From: Verrucomicrobiia bacterium | Lineage (GTDB): Bacteria; Verrucomicrobiota; Verrucomicrobiia; Limisphaerales; JADLHS01 | Reading direction: 5' to 3' | DNA: 64,000 nt | NCBI GenBank assembly: GCA_011525685.1 | Contig: WYBW01000068.1 | Span: forward strand, 1-64,000 | Part shown: positions 53,902-63,782 of the stretch, one piece after another | Layout: each line of letters begins with the position of its first letter | Numbering within the stretch: the first letter of the stretch is position 1 | Translations under genes and position numbers: made by a program | The notes under the pieces: model-generated | The model's input: only the letters and a program-made list of their open reading frames with translations | The model's database searches: none | Told to the model about the DNA's origin: nothing

Positions 53902-56025
53902 ATGCCCTGGATCGTCAAAAACCTCTGGCTGATTCCTGCGCTGCCCATGCTGGCGGCGGGGTTGACCGCGCTGGCGCCGCAGCGATGCCGCAAGTTCGCC
54001 GCATCGCTGGCCATCGGCTCAATGGTGGGCGCGTTCCTGCTTTCGCTCTGCGCGTTTGCGCGGGCCCTGCAAATTGGACCGCACGGTCCAAAGGACTTCT
54101 ACAACTTCGACTGGCTGCAGTTCGCGGCAGGCGCTCCCGGTGTTCTCCAGCTGGGCTGGGTGTTGGATCCCCTTACCGCCGTGATGCTGGTGATGGTCAC
54201 GTTCGTCGGGCTGCTGATCTTCATCTACAGCGTCGGCTACATGGCGCACGACGAGAATTTCACGCGCTTCTTCACGTTCCTCTCGCTGTTCGCCGGCGCG
54301 ATGTTGGGCGTCGTCATCGCGAACAGCCTGTTGCTGCTGTTCATTTGTTGGGAACTCGTCGGTCTCACTTCCTATCTGCTCATTGGGTTCTGGTATCACA
54401 GGCCCAGCGCGGCGGCGGCGGCGAAGAAGGCCTTCATCACCACGCGCGTTGGTGACGTGTTCTTCTTCCTCGGCATGATGTGGCTCTACCATGAAGCCGG
54501 CACGCTTTTATTCTATGACGAAGGCAGGGGGTGCCTTGAACAAGGTGCCCTCATCGGGATGGTCGCCCAGACCACCAGCCTCGGCCTGGCGGTTTCGACC
54601 TGTATTGGGCTGCTGATCTTCGCCGGGGCGGTGGGCAAGTCCGGCCAGGTCCCGCTGCACGTCTGGTTGCCGGATGCGATGGAAGGTCCGACGCCCGTCA
54701 GCGCGCTCATTCACGCGGCGACGATGGTGGCGGCGGGCGTTTTCCTGGTGGCGCGGGTGTTCCCGCTGATGGCGGCGCATCCCGAAGGGGCCGCCGCCGA
54801 GACCACCGCACTCCAGGCCGTCACTTGGATCGGGGCCATCACCGCCGTGTTCGCCGCGTCCATCGCGGTCGCGCAAAACGACATCAAACGCATCCTCGCT
54901 TACTCCACCGTCTCCCAGCTTGGCTACATGATGATGGGTCTCGGCACGGGCGGTGTGGCGGTCGGCATGTTCCATCTCATCACGCACGCCTTCTTCAAGG
55001 CGCTGCTGTTCATGGGGGCCGGCTCAGTGATTCACGGCTGTCACGAGGAACAGGACATTCGCCGCATGGGCGGCATCAAGAAATACATGCCGATCACGTT
55101 CGCGACTTATGCCGTCGGCATGTTGGCGCTGGCGGGTTTCCCGCTGTTCTTCTCGGGCTTCTGGAGCAAGGATGAAATTCTTCATGCGGCGCACGGCTGG
55201 CCGGTTTCGCACGTTCCGTTCTACCTTGGAGTGGCGGGTGCCTTCCTGACGGCGTTCTACATGACCCGGCAGGTGGCGCTGGTGTTCTTCGGCAATAATC
55301 GGAGCGAGGCTCTCCCGAGCCGCAGCACTCACGAAGCGAAGGAGGCGCACGATAAATCTCACGCGCCAAATGCAGGCGGACATGCTGCGGCTGAGGACAG
55401 CCGCGCTCCGCACGAATCCCCGCCCGTGATGACGTGGCCGCTGATCATCCTGGCAGCGTGCGCCATTGGCCTGAGCGTCATTGGCACGCCAGCGTGGCCG
55501 TGGTTTCAATCGTTTCTGGGGGCGCACCACGCGGAGGGTTTCACCGCCGGGGTGGTCAAGCTCATGGTGATTTCGGCATTGATCGTGTTCGCCGGCCTCG
55601 GCCTCGGCTGGTGGCTCTACGGCCGCAAGCCGAGTCAGAATGCGGATGAGCCCGACGTGCTCGAAAAGCTGCCGCTAGGCATGCACACCTGGTTTGCGAG
55701 AAAGTATGGAATTGATGAACTTTACGAATTGACCGTCATCCGCTTCAACGCGTGGTCGGCGAGGGCGTGCGCATTTCTCGATCAATGGATTTGGGGCGGG
55801 GCGGTCGCTCTCGTCTCCTATCTCATGCTCGGGTTTTCCTGGGTGAGCCGCGCGTTCGACGAATTCGTGATCAATCTCGGTTTCGATCAAAGCTGCGGCG
55901 GCGTGACGCGCGGCGGCAGGATGATGTCGCGGTTCCAGGACGGGCGCGTGCAGAATTACCTGCGCATTTTGGGCGCCGGACTGGTGGCGCTGGTGTTGTT
56001 CCTGATCTGGGGAGGTGGGAAGTGA
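53902..56025 (+). CDS. nuoL: NADH-quinone oxidoreductase subunit L
   Basis: The product has 707 residues from the ATG at 53902. Antiporter-type motifs include FICWELVGLTSYLLIGFWY (the TM5 Glu), GAVGKSGQVPLHVWLPDAMEGPTPVSALIHAATMVAAG (the TM7 Lys), and the long C-terminal lateral helix region. A His/Ala-rich loop (STHEAKEAHDKSHAPNAGGH) lies near residues 472-505. It is the distal proton-pumping subunit. Confidence 0.95.
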   Translation: MPWIVKNLWLIPALPMLAAGLTALAPQRCRKFAASLAIGSMVGAFLLSLCAFARALQIGPHGPKDFYNFDWLQFAAGAPGVLQLGWVLDPLTAVMLVMVTFVGLLIFIYSVGYMAHDENFTRFFTFLSLFAGAMLGVVIANSLLLLFICWELVGLTSYLLIGFWYHRPSAAAAAKKAFITTRVGDVFFFLGMMWLYHEAGTLLFYDEGRGCLEQGALIGMVAQTTSLGLAVSTCIGLLIFAGAVGKSGQVPLHVWLPDAMEGPTPVSALIHAATMVAAGVFLVARVFPLMAAHPEGAAAETTALQAVTWIGAITAVFAASIAVAQNDIKRILAYSTVSQLGYMMMGLGTGGVAVGMFHLITHAFFKALLFMGAGSVIHGCHEEQDIRRMGGIKKYMPITFATYAVGMLALAGFPLFFSGFWSKDEILHAAHGWPVSHVPFYLGVAGAFLTAFYMTRQVALVFFGNNRSEALPSRSTHEAKEAHDKSHAPNAGGHAAAEDSRAPHESPPVMTWPLIILAACAIGLSVIGTPAWPWFQSFLGAHHAEGFTAGVVKLMVISALIVFAGLGLGWWLYGRKPSQNADEPDVLEKLPLGMHTWFARKYGIDELYELTVIRFNAWSARACAFLDQWIWGGAVALVSYLMLGFSWVSRAFDEFVINLGFDQSCGGVTRGGRMMSRFQDGRVQNYLRILGAGLVALVLFLIWGGGK

Positions 56026-56185
56026 GCGGCGGCGTATGGTTTCGGGGGCGCGCGCGTCTCGCGTGCGGTTTTCGGCATCCCGCCGAAATCTTCGTCATAC
56101 AAACTGGAATGAAGTCGTTGATGGTCCAGGCGCGACGCCCGAACCTGCACGCGGGACGTGTGCGCTCCCAGGACGGAGGGGCGAA

Positions 56186-57757
56186 GTGAACGAACTTCCC
56201 ATACTCACGATCATCACGCTGCTGCCGCTCGTCAGCGGGATTGTTGTCGCGGGCCTGGGCGAGCACAGGAAACTCGCGCGCGGATTGGCGCTGACCTCCA
56301 GCTTCCTCTCGCTGGCACTGGTGTTGGGGCTTTGGCGATCTTTCGATGGCAATTCGGGGCTATTGCAATTCGTCGAAGGGCCGCATGCCTGGATTCCGAC
56401 GCTGGGAGTGCAGTACTACCTCGGGGTGGACGGCTTGGGATTGTTGATGGTTTTGCTGACGGCCCTTGTGGTGCCGATGTCGCTGTTGGCCTCGGGGCGC
56501 GTGGCGGACCGGCCGCATGTGTACTACGGGCTGGTGTTATTCCTCCAAGCCGGCCTGGTCGGCACGTTTACGGCGCTGAACTTCTTTCACTGGTTCATCT
56601 TCTGGGAACTCAGTCTGATTCCAGCGTTCTTTCTTGTGCGGCTCTGGGGCGGAGCAGCCCGCGCAGCGGCGGCGACGCAGTTTTTCGTTTACACCATGGT
56701 CGGCAGCATTGCGATGCTGCTGGCGTTCCTGGCGATCTTTCTTGCCACGAGCGAACCGGGTCAGCCGGGCGTGTTCGATTTCATCACGCTGGCGGACATG
56801 GCGCGCAGCGGCACGCTCGAACAATTGTTGCCCGCCAAACTTGGCTGGATTGATCTCACGGCCAGGAAACTCTTGCTCGTCGTGTTTGGCGGGGCGCTGT
56901 TGGGCTTCGCGGTAAAGGTGCCGATGATGCCGTTTCACACCTGGCTGCCGGCGGCTTACTCCGAGGCGTCGTCGCCGGTGACGATGCTGCTCACGGGCGT
57001 GATGTCGAAGATGGGCGTCTATGGTTTCGTGCGCATCCTGCTGCCAATCTTCCCGCAGCACATCAACTGGATGCTGACGCCGCTGCTGTGGCTGGCGGTC
57101 ATTACGATTGTCTTCTCCGCTTGCGCCGCCTTCGCGCAGCGCGACCTGAAGCGGATGCTCGCCTACTCCTCCATCAACCACCTCGGTTACTGTTTGTTGG
57201 CGGTGTTCGCGGTGGCCAAGTTCACCAACGCGCCCCAGTTTGCCACGGAGAAAGCCGCCGCGCTCAACGGCGTGTTTCTGCAAATGTTCAACCACGGCCT
57301 CACGGCGGCGGCCCTGTTCTGGTTTGTGGCGCTGATCGAACAACGCAGCGGTGGCTTGCGCGGGCTGAACGACTTCGGCGGCCTCCGCAAGGTCGCGCCA
57401 ATCTTCTGCGGACTGATGGGCATCGCGCTGTTCTCGTCGCTGGGCTTGCCCGGGTTGAACGGGTTCGTCGGCGAATTCCTGATTTTCAAGGGCGTGTTCC
57501 CCCTGGCGCCGTGGGCGGCGGCGTTCTCCGTGATCGGCCTGCTGGTCACGGCGATTTTTATCCTCACGATTTTGCAGCGCGTCTTCAATGGGCCGCTGAA
57601 TGAGAAGTGGTCGAAGTTTCCGGACCTGACGCTGGGCGAGATTGCGTTGTTGATCATCCCGATTGCTTTGATGTTCGTGCTGGGACTGTATCCGCGCCTC
57701 GTGCTGGACGTGATCAACGCGACGGCGGTGCAGATGGTGGAGCAGTTGAAATTTTAA
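56186..57757 (+). CDS. nuoM: NADH-quinone oxidoreductase subunit M, copy 1
   Basis: The product has 523 residues from a GTG at 56186 behind GGAGGGG. The key residues are kept: IFWELSLIPAFFLVRLWGG (TM5 Glu), FAVKVPMMPFHTWLPAAYSEASSPVTMLLTGVMSKMG (TM7 Lys plus following Lys), and GLPGLNGFVGEFLIFKG. It looks like a canonical NuoM. A 160-bp gap with no gene precedes it. Confidence 0.95.
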   Translation: MNELPILTIITLLPLVSGIVVAGLGEHRKLARGLALTSSFLSLALVLGLWRSFDGNSGLLQFVEGPHAWIPTLGVQYYLGVDGLGLLMVLLTALVVPMSLLASGRVADRPHVYYGLVLFLQAGLVGTFTALNFFHWFIFWELSLIPAFFLVRLWGGAARAAAATQFFVYTMVGSIAMLLAFLAIFLATSEPGQPGVFDFITLADMARSGTLEQLLPAKLGWIDLTARKLLLVVFGGALLGFAVKVPMMPFHTWLPAAYSEASSPVTMLLTGVMSKMGVYGFVRILLPIFPQHINWMLTPLLWLAVITIVFSACAAFAQRDLKRMLAYSSINHLGYCLLAVFAVAKFTNAPQFATEKAAALNGVFLQMFNHGLTAAALFWFVALIEQRSGGLRGLNDFGGLRKVAPIFCGLMGIALFSSLGLPGLNGFVGEFLIFKGVFPLAPWAAAFSVIGLLVTAIFILTILQRVFNGPLNEKWSKFPDLTLGEIALLIIPIALMFVLGLYPRLVLDVINATAVQMVEQLKF

Positions 57758-57758
57758 A

Positions 57759-59273
57759 ATGTTAGCCTGGACCGTTTATATTTCATTTCTTGGCGTGCTG
57801 GGGCTGATGCTCCTGCCGAAGGGCAACGCGTCGGCGGCGCGCAAGGTCGCCATGCTGTCAGCAGTCGCGGGATTGCTCGTGGCGGTGGCGGGCTTTATCC
57901 AGTTCAAGGCGGGTGAAATCCTCACGGTTGCCAAATTGCCGTGGGTGCCATCGCTTGGTATCGAATATCATCTTGCAGCCGATGGCGTGAGCTTGACGCT
58001 TGTGTTGCTCACCGGTCTAGCGGCGGTGGGTGGAATCCTTTTCTCCTGGAACATCGAGCATCGGGCGAAGGAGTTTTTCGCTTTCTACCTCGCGCTCATC
58101 GGCGGCGTATATGGTGTGTTCCTAAGCTTCGATCTGTTCCTGCTGTTCGTGTTCTACGAAATCGCCATCGTGCCCAAGTATTTCATCATCGCGATCTGGG
58201 GTTCGACGCGGAAAGAATACGGCGCGATGAAGCTCGCGCTCTACTCGTTCGTCGGCAGCGCGATGGTGTTGATCGGCCTCATTGCGGCGTACGTGGTGTC
58301 CGGGGCGCAGACGATGAATGTGCTCGAGCTGGCCAAGCATCCGTTTCCGCACAGCTTCCAGGTCTGGGCCTTTCCGCTGGTGTTCGTGGGCTTCGCCATC
58401 CTCGCCGGTATGTGGCCATTTCACACCTGGGCACCGACCGGTCACGTGGCGGCGCCGACCGCCGCTTCGATGTTGCTCGCCGGCGTGGTGATGAAACTCG
58501 GCGCTTACGGCTGTCTGCGCGTGGCGATGACGCTGTTCCCGGAAGGGCTGGAGGCTTGGAAAACCTGGATCGCGGTGCTGGCGGTCATCGGCATCGTCTA
58601 TGGCGCGATGGTGGCGCTGGTGCAGAAGGATTTCAAATTCGTCATTGGTTACTCGAGCGTGAGCCACATGGGTTTTGTGCTGCTCGGGTTGGTGACGCTC
58701 AACACCATCGGCCTGAGCGGCGCGGTATTGCAGATGTTCTCGCACGGGATCATCGCGGGACTGCTGTTCGCCGTGGTGGGGCGAATGGTTTATGAGCGGA
58801 CGCACACACGCGAATTGTCCGTGCTGGAGGGAATGAACCTGGTCAAGGCGATGCCATTTGCGGCGGTGACGTTCGTCATCGCGGGCGCGGCTTCGATGGG
58901 CTTGCCGGGCTTCAGCGGGTTTGTGGCGGAGTTGCAGGTGCTCATCGGTGCGTGGAAGGCGTTTCCGACGCTGGCGGTGATTACGGGTGTGGGAATTCTG
59001 ATTGGCGTGGCATACACGTTGCGCGCGATCCAGCAGGCGTTTTTTGGCGAGGCGAAGGAACGCGGCGCTCCAGTTCCGCACGATGATGAGGAAACGAAAC
59101 ACGCGGAGCAGGAGATCCGCGCGCCCATCACCATTCCCGAGCGCATCGGGGCGGTGTTGTTGATTGGCACTTCGCTGGTGATTGGGCTTTACCCGCGAAT
59201 TCTCCTGGACGTGATCTTCCCGAGCTTCAATTCGCCGTTGTTTGACGGTTTGAGAAGGGTGGGGTTGCAATGA
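57759..59273 (+). CDS. nuoM: NADH-quinone oxidoreductase subunit M, copy 2 (additional antiporter-like subunit)
   Basis: The product has 504 residues, one base after the first NuoM. LFVFYEIAIVPKYFIIAIWGS keeps the TM5 Glu and MLLAGVVMKLGAYG keeps a Lys, but the segment that aligns with GKAVKxPxxPFHTW reads FAILAGMWPFHTW, so the TM7 Lys is replaced. GFSGFVAELQVLIG keeps the TM12 acid. A tandem second NuoM defines the 2M type of complex I, proposed to pump more protons per electron pair. Confidence 0.93.
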   Translation: MLAWTVYISFLGVLGLMLLPKGNASAARKVAMLSAVAGLLVAVAGFIQFKAGEILTVAKLPWVPSLGIEYHLAADGVSLTLVLLTGLAAVGGILFSWNIEHRAKEFFAFYLALIGGVYGVFLSFDLFLLFVFYEIAIVPKYFIIAIWGSTRKEYGAMKLALYSFVGSAMVLIGLIAAYVVSGAQTMNVLELAKHPFPHSFQVWAFPLVFVGFAILAGMWPFHTWAPTGHVAAPTAASMLLAGVVMKLGAYGCLRVAMTLFPEGLEAWKTWIAVLAVIGIVYGAMVALVQKDFKFVIGYSSVSHMGFVLLGLVTLNTIGLSGAVLQMFSHGIIAGLLFAVVGRMVYERTHTRELSVLEGMNLVKAMPFAAVTFVIAGAASMGLPGFSGFVAELQVLIGAWKAFPTLAVITGVGILIGVAYTLRAIQQAFFGEAKERGAPVPHDDEETKHAEQEIRAPITIPERIGAVLLIGTSLVIGLYPRILLDVIFPSFNSPLFDGLRRVGLQ

Positions 59274-60787
59274 ACGTGAGCTACCTCGAACTGCTCAAGC
59301 TCGCGGCGCCTGAAACCATCGTGGTCCTCACGGCGCTGGCGGCGCTGGTGGTGGACCTGACCTCGACGCGGGACCTGGAGGCGCGCTTCCGTTTCATCAT
59401 CAACGGAATGATTGCGTGCGCGGGTTGCGTGGCCGCGATCGTGTGGATGCTGGTGATGCCCGCGCACGCAAACGCGCTGGAGGGGATGTTCGTCGTGGAT
59501 CCCCTGACCCAGGTGGTGAAGATCGCGCTGCTCGGCCTGACCCTCTTCACGGTGCTGATTTCAATGGATTCCACGTTCACCGAGCACATCGGCGAGTATC
59601 TCGCGCTGATTCTGCTCGCGGCGGTGGGGATGATGTTTCTCGTAAGCGCCGAGGACATACTGATGATTTTCATATCGCTCGAACTGACCAGCCTTTCGCT
59701 CTACATCCTGGCGGCGTTCAACAAGCGCGATGTCAACTCGGCCGAAGCGGCGCTGAAGTATTTCCTGTTCGGCGGCATGGCGGCGGCGTTCACGCTGTTC
59801 GGGTTGAGCCTCCTCTATGGTTTGTCCGGAGCAACGAACCTCGGCCAAATCGCAGCGGCACTGGAGGACAAAGGACTCGATCCGCTGCTGATCGTTGCAA
59901 TGGTGATGATCGTGCTTGGCTTTGGTTTCAAGGTGGCCGCGGTGCCGTTTCATCTCTGGGCGCCGGATGCGTATCAGGGCGCGCCGACGCCCAGCGCCGC
60001 GTTCATTGCGTCTGGGTCAAAAGTCGCGAGCTTCTTCATTTTTGCCAAGGTCATGATGATTGGGTTCACCGGCGGCGAAACAAACGGAGTTCACGAAATC
60101 GCCGGAAGTGCAGCCTGGCAGCAATTTGTTTCGGGTTGGACACCGGTAGTCGCGGTCGTGGCCGTGCTCTCGATGTTGTTGGGCAATCTTGTGGCGATTG
60201 TTCAAAGCAGCGTGAAGCGGCTGATTGCGTATTCTGCCATCGCACATGCGGGTTACATGCTGATCGGTGTGATGGCGCACAGCGGGGAAGCCGTCGCCTC
60301 GCTGGTTTATTACGCGGTGACTTACGGGCTGACAACGATTGGCGCGTTCGGCGTGGTGGCGGTCGTCGAGGCCAGGTCCAAGGATGACCAACTGGCGAGC
60401 TTCGCCGGCCTGAGTCGCCGTGCGCCGGTGGTTTCGCTGTGCATGATGATTTTCATGCTGTCACTGGCGGGCATCCCGCCGCTGGCTGGATTCTTCGGCA
60501 AGTTCTACGTGTTCGCCGCCGCCTTGAAAACCGGCGCGCCGAATCTTGGCCTGCTGTGGCTGGTGATTCTGGCCATCGCGATGAGTGCCGTGTCCTTCTA
60601 CTACTACCTGCAGGTGCTCAAACAGATTTACGTGGCCGATATGCCGGCGGGCGCCGAGGAGTTGCGAGTGCCGGTTCTGGGCCAGGTGGTGCTGGGGTTG
60701 ATTGCCGTCGGAGTGATTCTGCTGGGCTGTGCGCCGAATCTTCTGGTGGGTGTGTTGCAAGCGTCTATCAAGGCCGCTGGGCTGTAG
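59270..60787 (+). CDS. nuoN: NADH-quinone oxidoreductase subunit N
   Basis: The product has 505 residues and overlaps the second nuoM by four bases. ISLELTSLSLYILAAFNKRDVNSAEAALKYFLFGGMAAAFTLFGLSLLYG and GFGFKVAAVPFHLWAPDAYQGAPTPSAAFIASGSKVASF are typical NuoN core. It is the last gene of the operon. Confidence 0.96.
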   Translation: MNVSYLELLKLAAPETIVVLTALAALVVDLTSTRDLEARFRFIINGMIACAGCVAAIVWMLVMPAHANALEGMFVVDPLTQVVKIALLGLTLFTVLISMDSTFTEHIGEYLALILLAAVGMMFLVSAEDILMIFISLELTSLSLYILAAFNKRDVNSAEAALKYFLFGGMAAAFTLFGLSLLYGLSGATNLGQIAAALEDKGLDPLLIVAMVMIVLGFGFKVAAVPFHLWAPDAYQGAPTPSAAFIASGSKVASFFIFAKVMMIGFTGGETNGVHEIAGSAAWQQFVSGWTPVVAVVAVLSMLLGNLVAIVQSSVKRLIAYSAIAHAGYMLIGVMAHSGEAVASLVYYAVTYGLTTIGAFGVVAVVEARSKDDQLASFAGLSRRAPVVSLCMMIFMLSLAGIPPLAGFFGKFYVFAAALKTGAPNLGLLWLVILAIAMSAVSFYYYLQVLKQIYVADMPAGAEELRVPVLGQVVLGLIAVGVILLGCAPNLLVGVLQASIKAAGL

Positions 60788-60813
60788 AGGTCGAGGTGGA
60801 ACGGGCAAGAAGT

Positions 60814-62811
60814 TTAGCGAGCCGGCGGGTTTTCACGGTGATCGAGTTCCTTAACCCACTCCGCTTCCAATGCGGCTTCGAGGCTGAAGCGAATGAACAT
60901 GGGCGGATCGCCCTCCTGCCCGAGGACGCGTTCAAGAGTTCGGCGCATGGCAGGCAGGAGCGGTTGCGCGCGCGGGCCGAGAAGCTCGACCGCCCGGGCG
61001 GCGTGCAACACGACCTCGGGCACAGGATCGTTGAGCGCCTGCTCGAGTACCGCGAGCGATTCTTTCGAGGGCGACAAGGCGTTCAGCGTGGCGGCGAGTT
61101 CAATGCGCACCACGGGCGAGGTCTCCGCGAGCCGTTCCCGCAGTGCGGAGCGATCCGACGGACTCAGGCCTGCGCTGCGGGCGGTGGCTTGAAGGCCAAC
61201 GGCCGCCCAGTACCGCACACCATCGTCCGGGTGAGCAAGCCATGCGAGTTGTTTGGGCGTCGCCTCGGGACGACCGACTTCCTCTGCCGCTTGGAGCAAA
61301 TCGCCCAGCGGATAACCGTGTGGATCACGGGCCAGTTCCCGCGGCGAACGTTCTTTGCCGATGCGCTCCCAGACCTGCGGTTCGGTGAGGAAACCGGCGT
61401 CGCGCGTTTCGACGAGCCAGCGCCGCAGTTCGCCGCGCAGAGTAGTCAGGCGTTCCCGGTGGGCCGGGTCGCTCGCAAGATTGTTCAACTGGTGCGGGTC
61501 AGCATGGGCGTCGTAAAGTTCCTCCAGTGCCCGGCGTGGGGCGGCGTAAGTTTGCGGTCCCCGCCCGAGCTGACCCGCGGCGGCGAGTCGCCGGAACTCC
61601 TGACGGAAGGTGGAGCCATCCGAGTAACGCTCGGGCTGCATCCAGGAAAGATGCGGCATGTAATTGCGGATGTAGAGCCAGCGCTCGTCACGCACCGACC
61701 TGGACAGATCAAAGACCTCATCCACCCGGTCGCGCGCGCCGTGGACGTATTGCCGGGCCTTGCCCGCCTTTAGGCCAAGAAAAGCAACACCCTGCATGTG
61801 CGGCGGGATTTGGAGATCGGCAAGACTGAGCATGGTCGGCGCAAAATCCACGAAGCTGACCAGTCGGTCAGTGTCGCCTCCAGCCGGCGCCGGCGCGAGG
61901 TGACGCCACTTCTCCGGGAAGAAAACAATCAGCGGCACGCGCAGCCCGGAATCGTGCAACACCCGCTTGCCCCGCGGCATGCCCATGCCGTGATCGCCGA
62001 AGAAGAAGACGATGGTGTCCTGTGCCAGCCCGTCGGCTTCAAGCTGGACCAGCAGTTCGCCAACCTCCTGATCCATCCGGGTGATGCAATCGTGATAGCG
62101 CGCCCAGGCGCGCCGGGCTTCCGCGGTGTCCGGGTAGTAAGGCGGCAGGTTTGCGGCGGCGGGATCGTGCCGCTCGACAGCCTTGAGCTTCGAGCCGACT
62201 TCCCGCTCGAACTCCTCGGGGCTCCACACACTGGTGCGGGACTGGTGCGTGGTCATGAGATTGACCACCGCAAAGAACGGCTGGCCGGGTTGGCGGTTGC
62301 GCCAATGGGCGCGGGGTGAGCTTTCGTTCCAAGCGTCGGCGATGAAGGCCGCCTCGTCGCGAAGGTTGTAGTCAGTCTTGACGTTGTTCGAGCAGTAATA
62401 GCCCGCCTCGCGCAACCACGCCGGGAAACCGCGAACCTCCCGATCAACTGGAAACTGGGAACGCAGCCGTTGCGTTCCCAGGGAGGTGGCATGGAGGCCG
62501 GTGATGAGCGTGGACCGCGCCGGCGAACATACCGGGGCCGTGGCGAAGGCGCGGGTGTAGCGCACCCCGCGGGCCGCCAGCCGGTCAAGGTGGGGCGTAA
62601 GCGCATAGGGATCACCATAACAACCCAGGTGGGGACTAAGATCCTCGGCAGTAATCCAAAGAAGATTGGGGCGAGCGGGCGACTCGGCGGCCTCCGACAG
62701 GCTGCCGGCCATCAGGGAGGCAAGCGCCAGCCCGAACCAGGTTCGGACAACAACGGTCACTCGAGATCCGTTCGGGCGGCGGCAGTGCCTGAGGAGGTTG
62801 AACTGTCTCAT
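60814..62811 (-). CDS. Secreted sulfatase with a C-terminal HEAT-like region
   Basis: The product has 665 residues. A signal peptide (WFGLALASLMAGSLSEAA) is followed by RPNLLWITAEDLSPHLGCYGDP and the formylglycine motif CSPAR (Cys95-Arg99) with STLITGLHATSLGTQR. FFFGDHGMGMPRGKRVLHDSGLRVPL is the second metal and Asp/His segment. The C-terminal 200 residues contain repeats like GRPEATPKQLAWLAHPDDGVRYWAAVGLQA and EALNDPVPEVVLHAARAVELLG, HEAT/PBS-like. The true start may be a few residues later. It desulfates a glycan or ester outside the cytoplasm. Confidence 0.9.
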   Translation of the reverse strand: MRQFNLLRHCRRPNGSRVTVVVRTWFGLALASLMAGSLSEAAESPARPNLLWITAEDLSPHLGCYGDPYALTPHLDRLAARGVRYTRAFATAPVCSPARSTLITGLHATSLGTQRLRSQFPVDREVRGFPAWLREAGYYCSNNVKTDYNLRDEAAFIADAWNESSPRAHWRNRQPGQPFFAVVNLMTTHQSRTSVWSPEEFEREVGSKLKAVERHDPAAANLPPYYPDTAEARRAWARYHDCITRMDQEVGELLVQLEADGLAQDTIVFFFGDHGMGMPRGKRVLHDSGLRVPLIVFFPEKWRHLAPAPAGGDTDRLVSFVDFAPTMLSLADLQIPPHMQGVAFLGLKAGKARQYVHGARDRVDEVFDLSRSVRDERWLYIRNYMPHLSWMQPERYSDGSTFRQEFRRLAAAGQLGRGPQTYAAPRRALEELYDAHADPHQLNNLASDPAHRERLTTLRGELRRWLVETRDAGFLTEPQVWERIGKERSPRELARDPHGYPLGDLLQAAEEVGRPEATPKQLAWLAHPDDGVRYWAAVGLQATARSAGLSPSDRSALRERLAETSPVVRIELAATLNALSPSKESLAVLEQALNDPVPEVVLHAARAVELLGPRAQPLLPAMRRTLERVLGQEGDPPMFIRFSLEAALEAEWVKELDHRENPPAR

Positions 62812-63037
62812 GTGGCGGCGAGGTTAGGCGGGCCTGGGCGGGGATTCAAGCGGCGCCTCTGGGTTGGGTGTCCAAGTTGCATTCAAGTCAGGCGGGTGAT
62901 CTGCAAGATCCTGGTGGCGGTTTGGGCCTTCGCCATCTCAATGCTTGTAACTTCGGCGGACGCGAGCGAAGAGGAAAGTGCGCGACGCTTTCGGGGCTGG
63001 ACAGCTTTTGTCCCAGGCAGTTTGATTGAATCAGCGC

Positions 63038-63391
63038 ATGGCCACCGGTCAACTCTGGCTGTTCCCGCCGCCGCGCCCCTTGGTGGAGCGGTTGGGCCGG
63101 GAGTTTTTTCGCAATCTGCCCGCGCAACCGGGTGTGTACCTGATGTGCGGGGCGGAGGGGGGAGTCCTTTACGTGGGACGGGCGAAGAACCTGCGAAAGC
63201 GGCTGACCAGTTATCGCGTGGCGAACGCGGAACGAATGTCGCGCCGTATGATCCGCCTGCTCCATTGTGTGCGACGCATCGAGTTTGATGTTTGCGCCGA
63301 CGAGCACGCGGCCCAGAGGCGGGAGGAGATGTTGATCTGCGTTCTGCAGCCGCGGTTCAATCGTGCCGGCAAAGTCTGGCCGGCGGCCTGA
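63038..63391 (+). CDS. GIY-YIG nuclease domain protein
   Basis: The product has 117 residues from the ATG at 63038. [30 protein letters not shown] carries the GIY (here GVY) and YIG (here YVG) strands and the conserved Arg. The end [15 protein letters not shown] matches the family's LI...P.FN motif. It may be a small DNA-cleaving or repair nuclease; no partner is seen. Confidence 0.87.
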   Translation: MATGQLWLFPPPRPLVERLGREFFRNLPAQPGVYLMCGAEGGVLYVGRAKNLRKRLTSYRVANAERMSRRMIRLLHCVRRIEFDVCADEHAAQRREEMLICVLQPRFNRAGKVWPAA

Positions 63392-63515
63392 CGGCTCTGC
63401 TCTGCTGGGTCTGCTTTCTCGATCACTGACCGCTGTTCCGTTACTCGCACCGGAACTGAGCGCTCGCTAATTTCCGCCCGGCGACCATCCGCCGGCTCTT
63501 CCTCCCTGACCAAAT

Positions 63516-63782
63516 CTAAATCGGCAACCGGCTGGCAACGCCTGCCGGGGCTTCCGGCGTGTTGAAAATGGGCGGCATGTCACGCCGCCAGGAAGCCAGA
63601 AGCACCGAGGCCGCAAGAAAATCATCGTCGTTCTCGATCCACAACTCCGGATAAAGCGCCATCTCCAGCATGGAGGGGGACATGGCATCGTTCAGGATGT
63701 CGCAGGGGATGCCGGCCCGGGAAAGGAGGTTCTTCACCGAGGTGACCTCGGAAAGATCCATCGAGGAGAACAGCATCTTCAT
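63516..63782 (-). CDS. DUF2007-like small protein
   Basis: The product has 88 residues from the ATG at 63782. MKMLFSSMDLSEVTSVKNLLSRAGIPCDILND and PELWIENDDDFLAASVLLASW match the DUF2007 putative signal-transducing domain. The frame is open further upstream but those residues do not resemble the family. Function unknown. Confidence 0.75.
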   Translation of the reverse strand: MKMLFSSMDLSEVTSVKNLLSRAGIPCDILNDAMSPSMLEMALYPELWIENDDDFLAASVLLASWRRDMPPIFNTPEAPAGVASRLPI

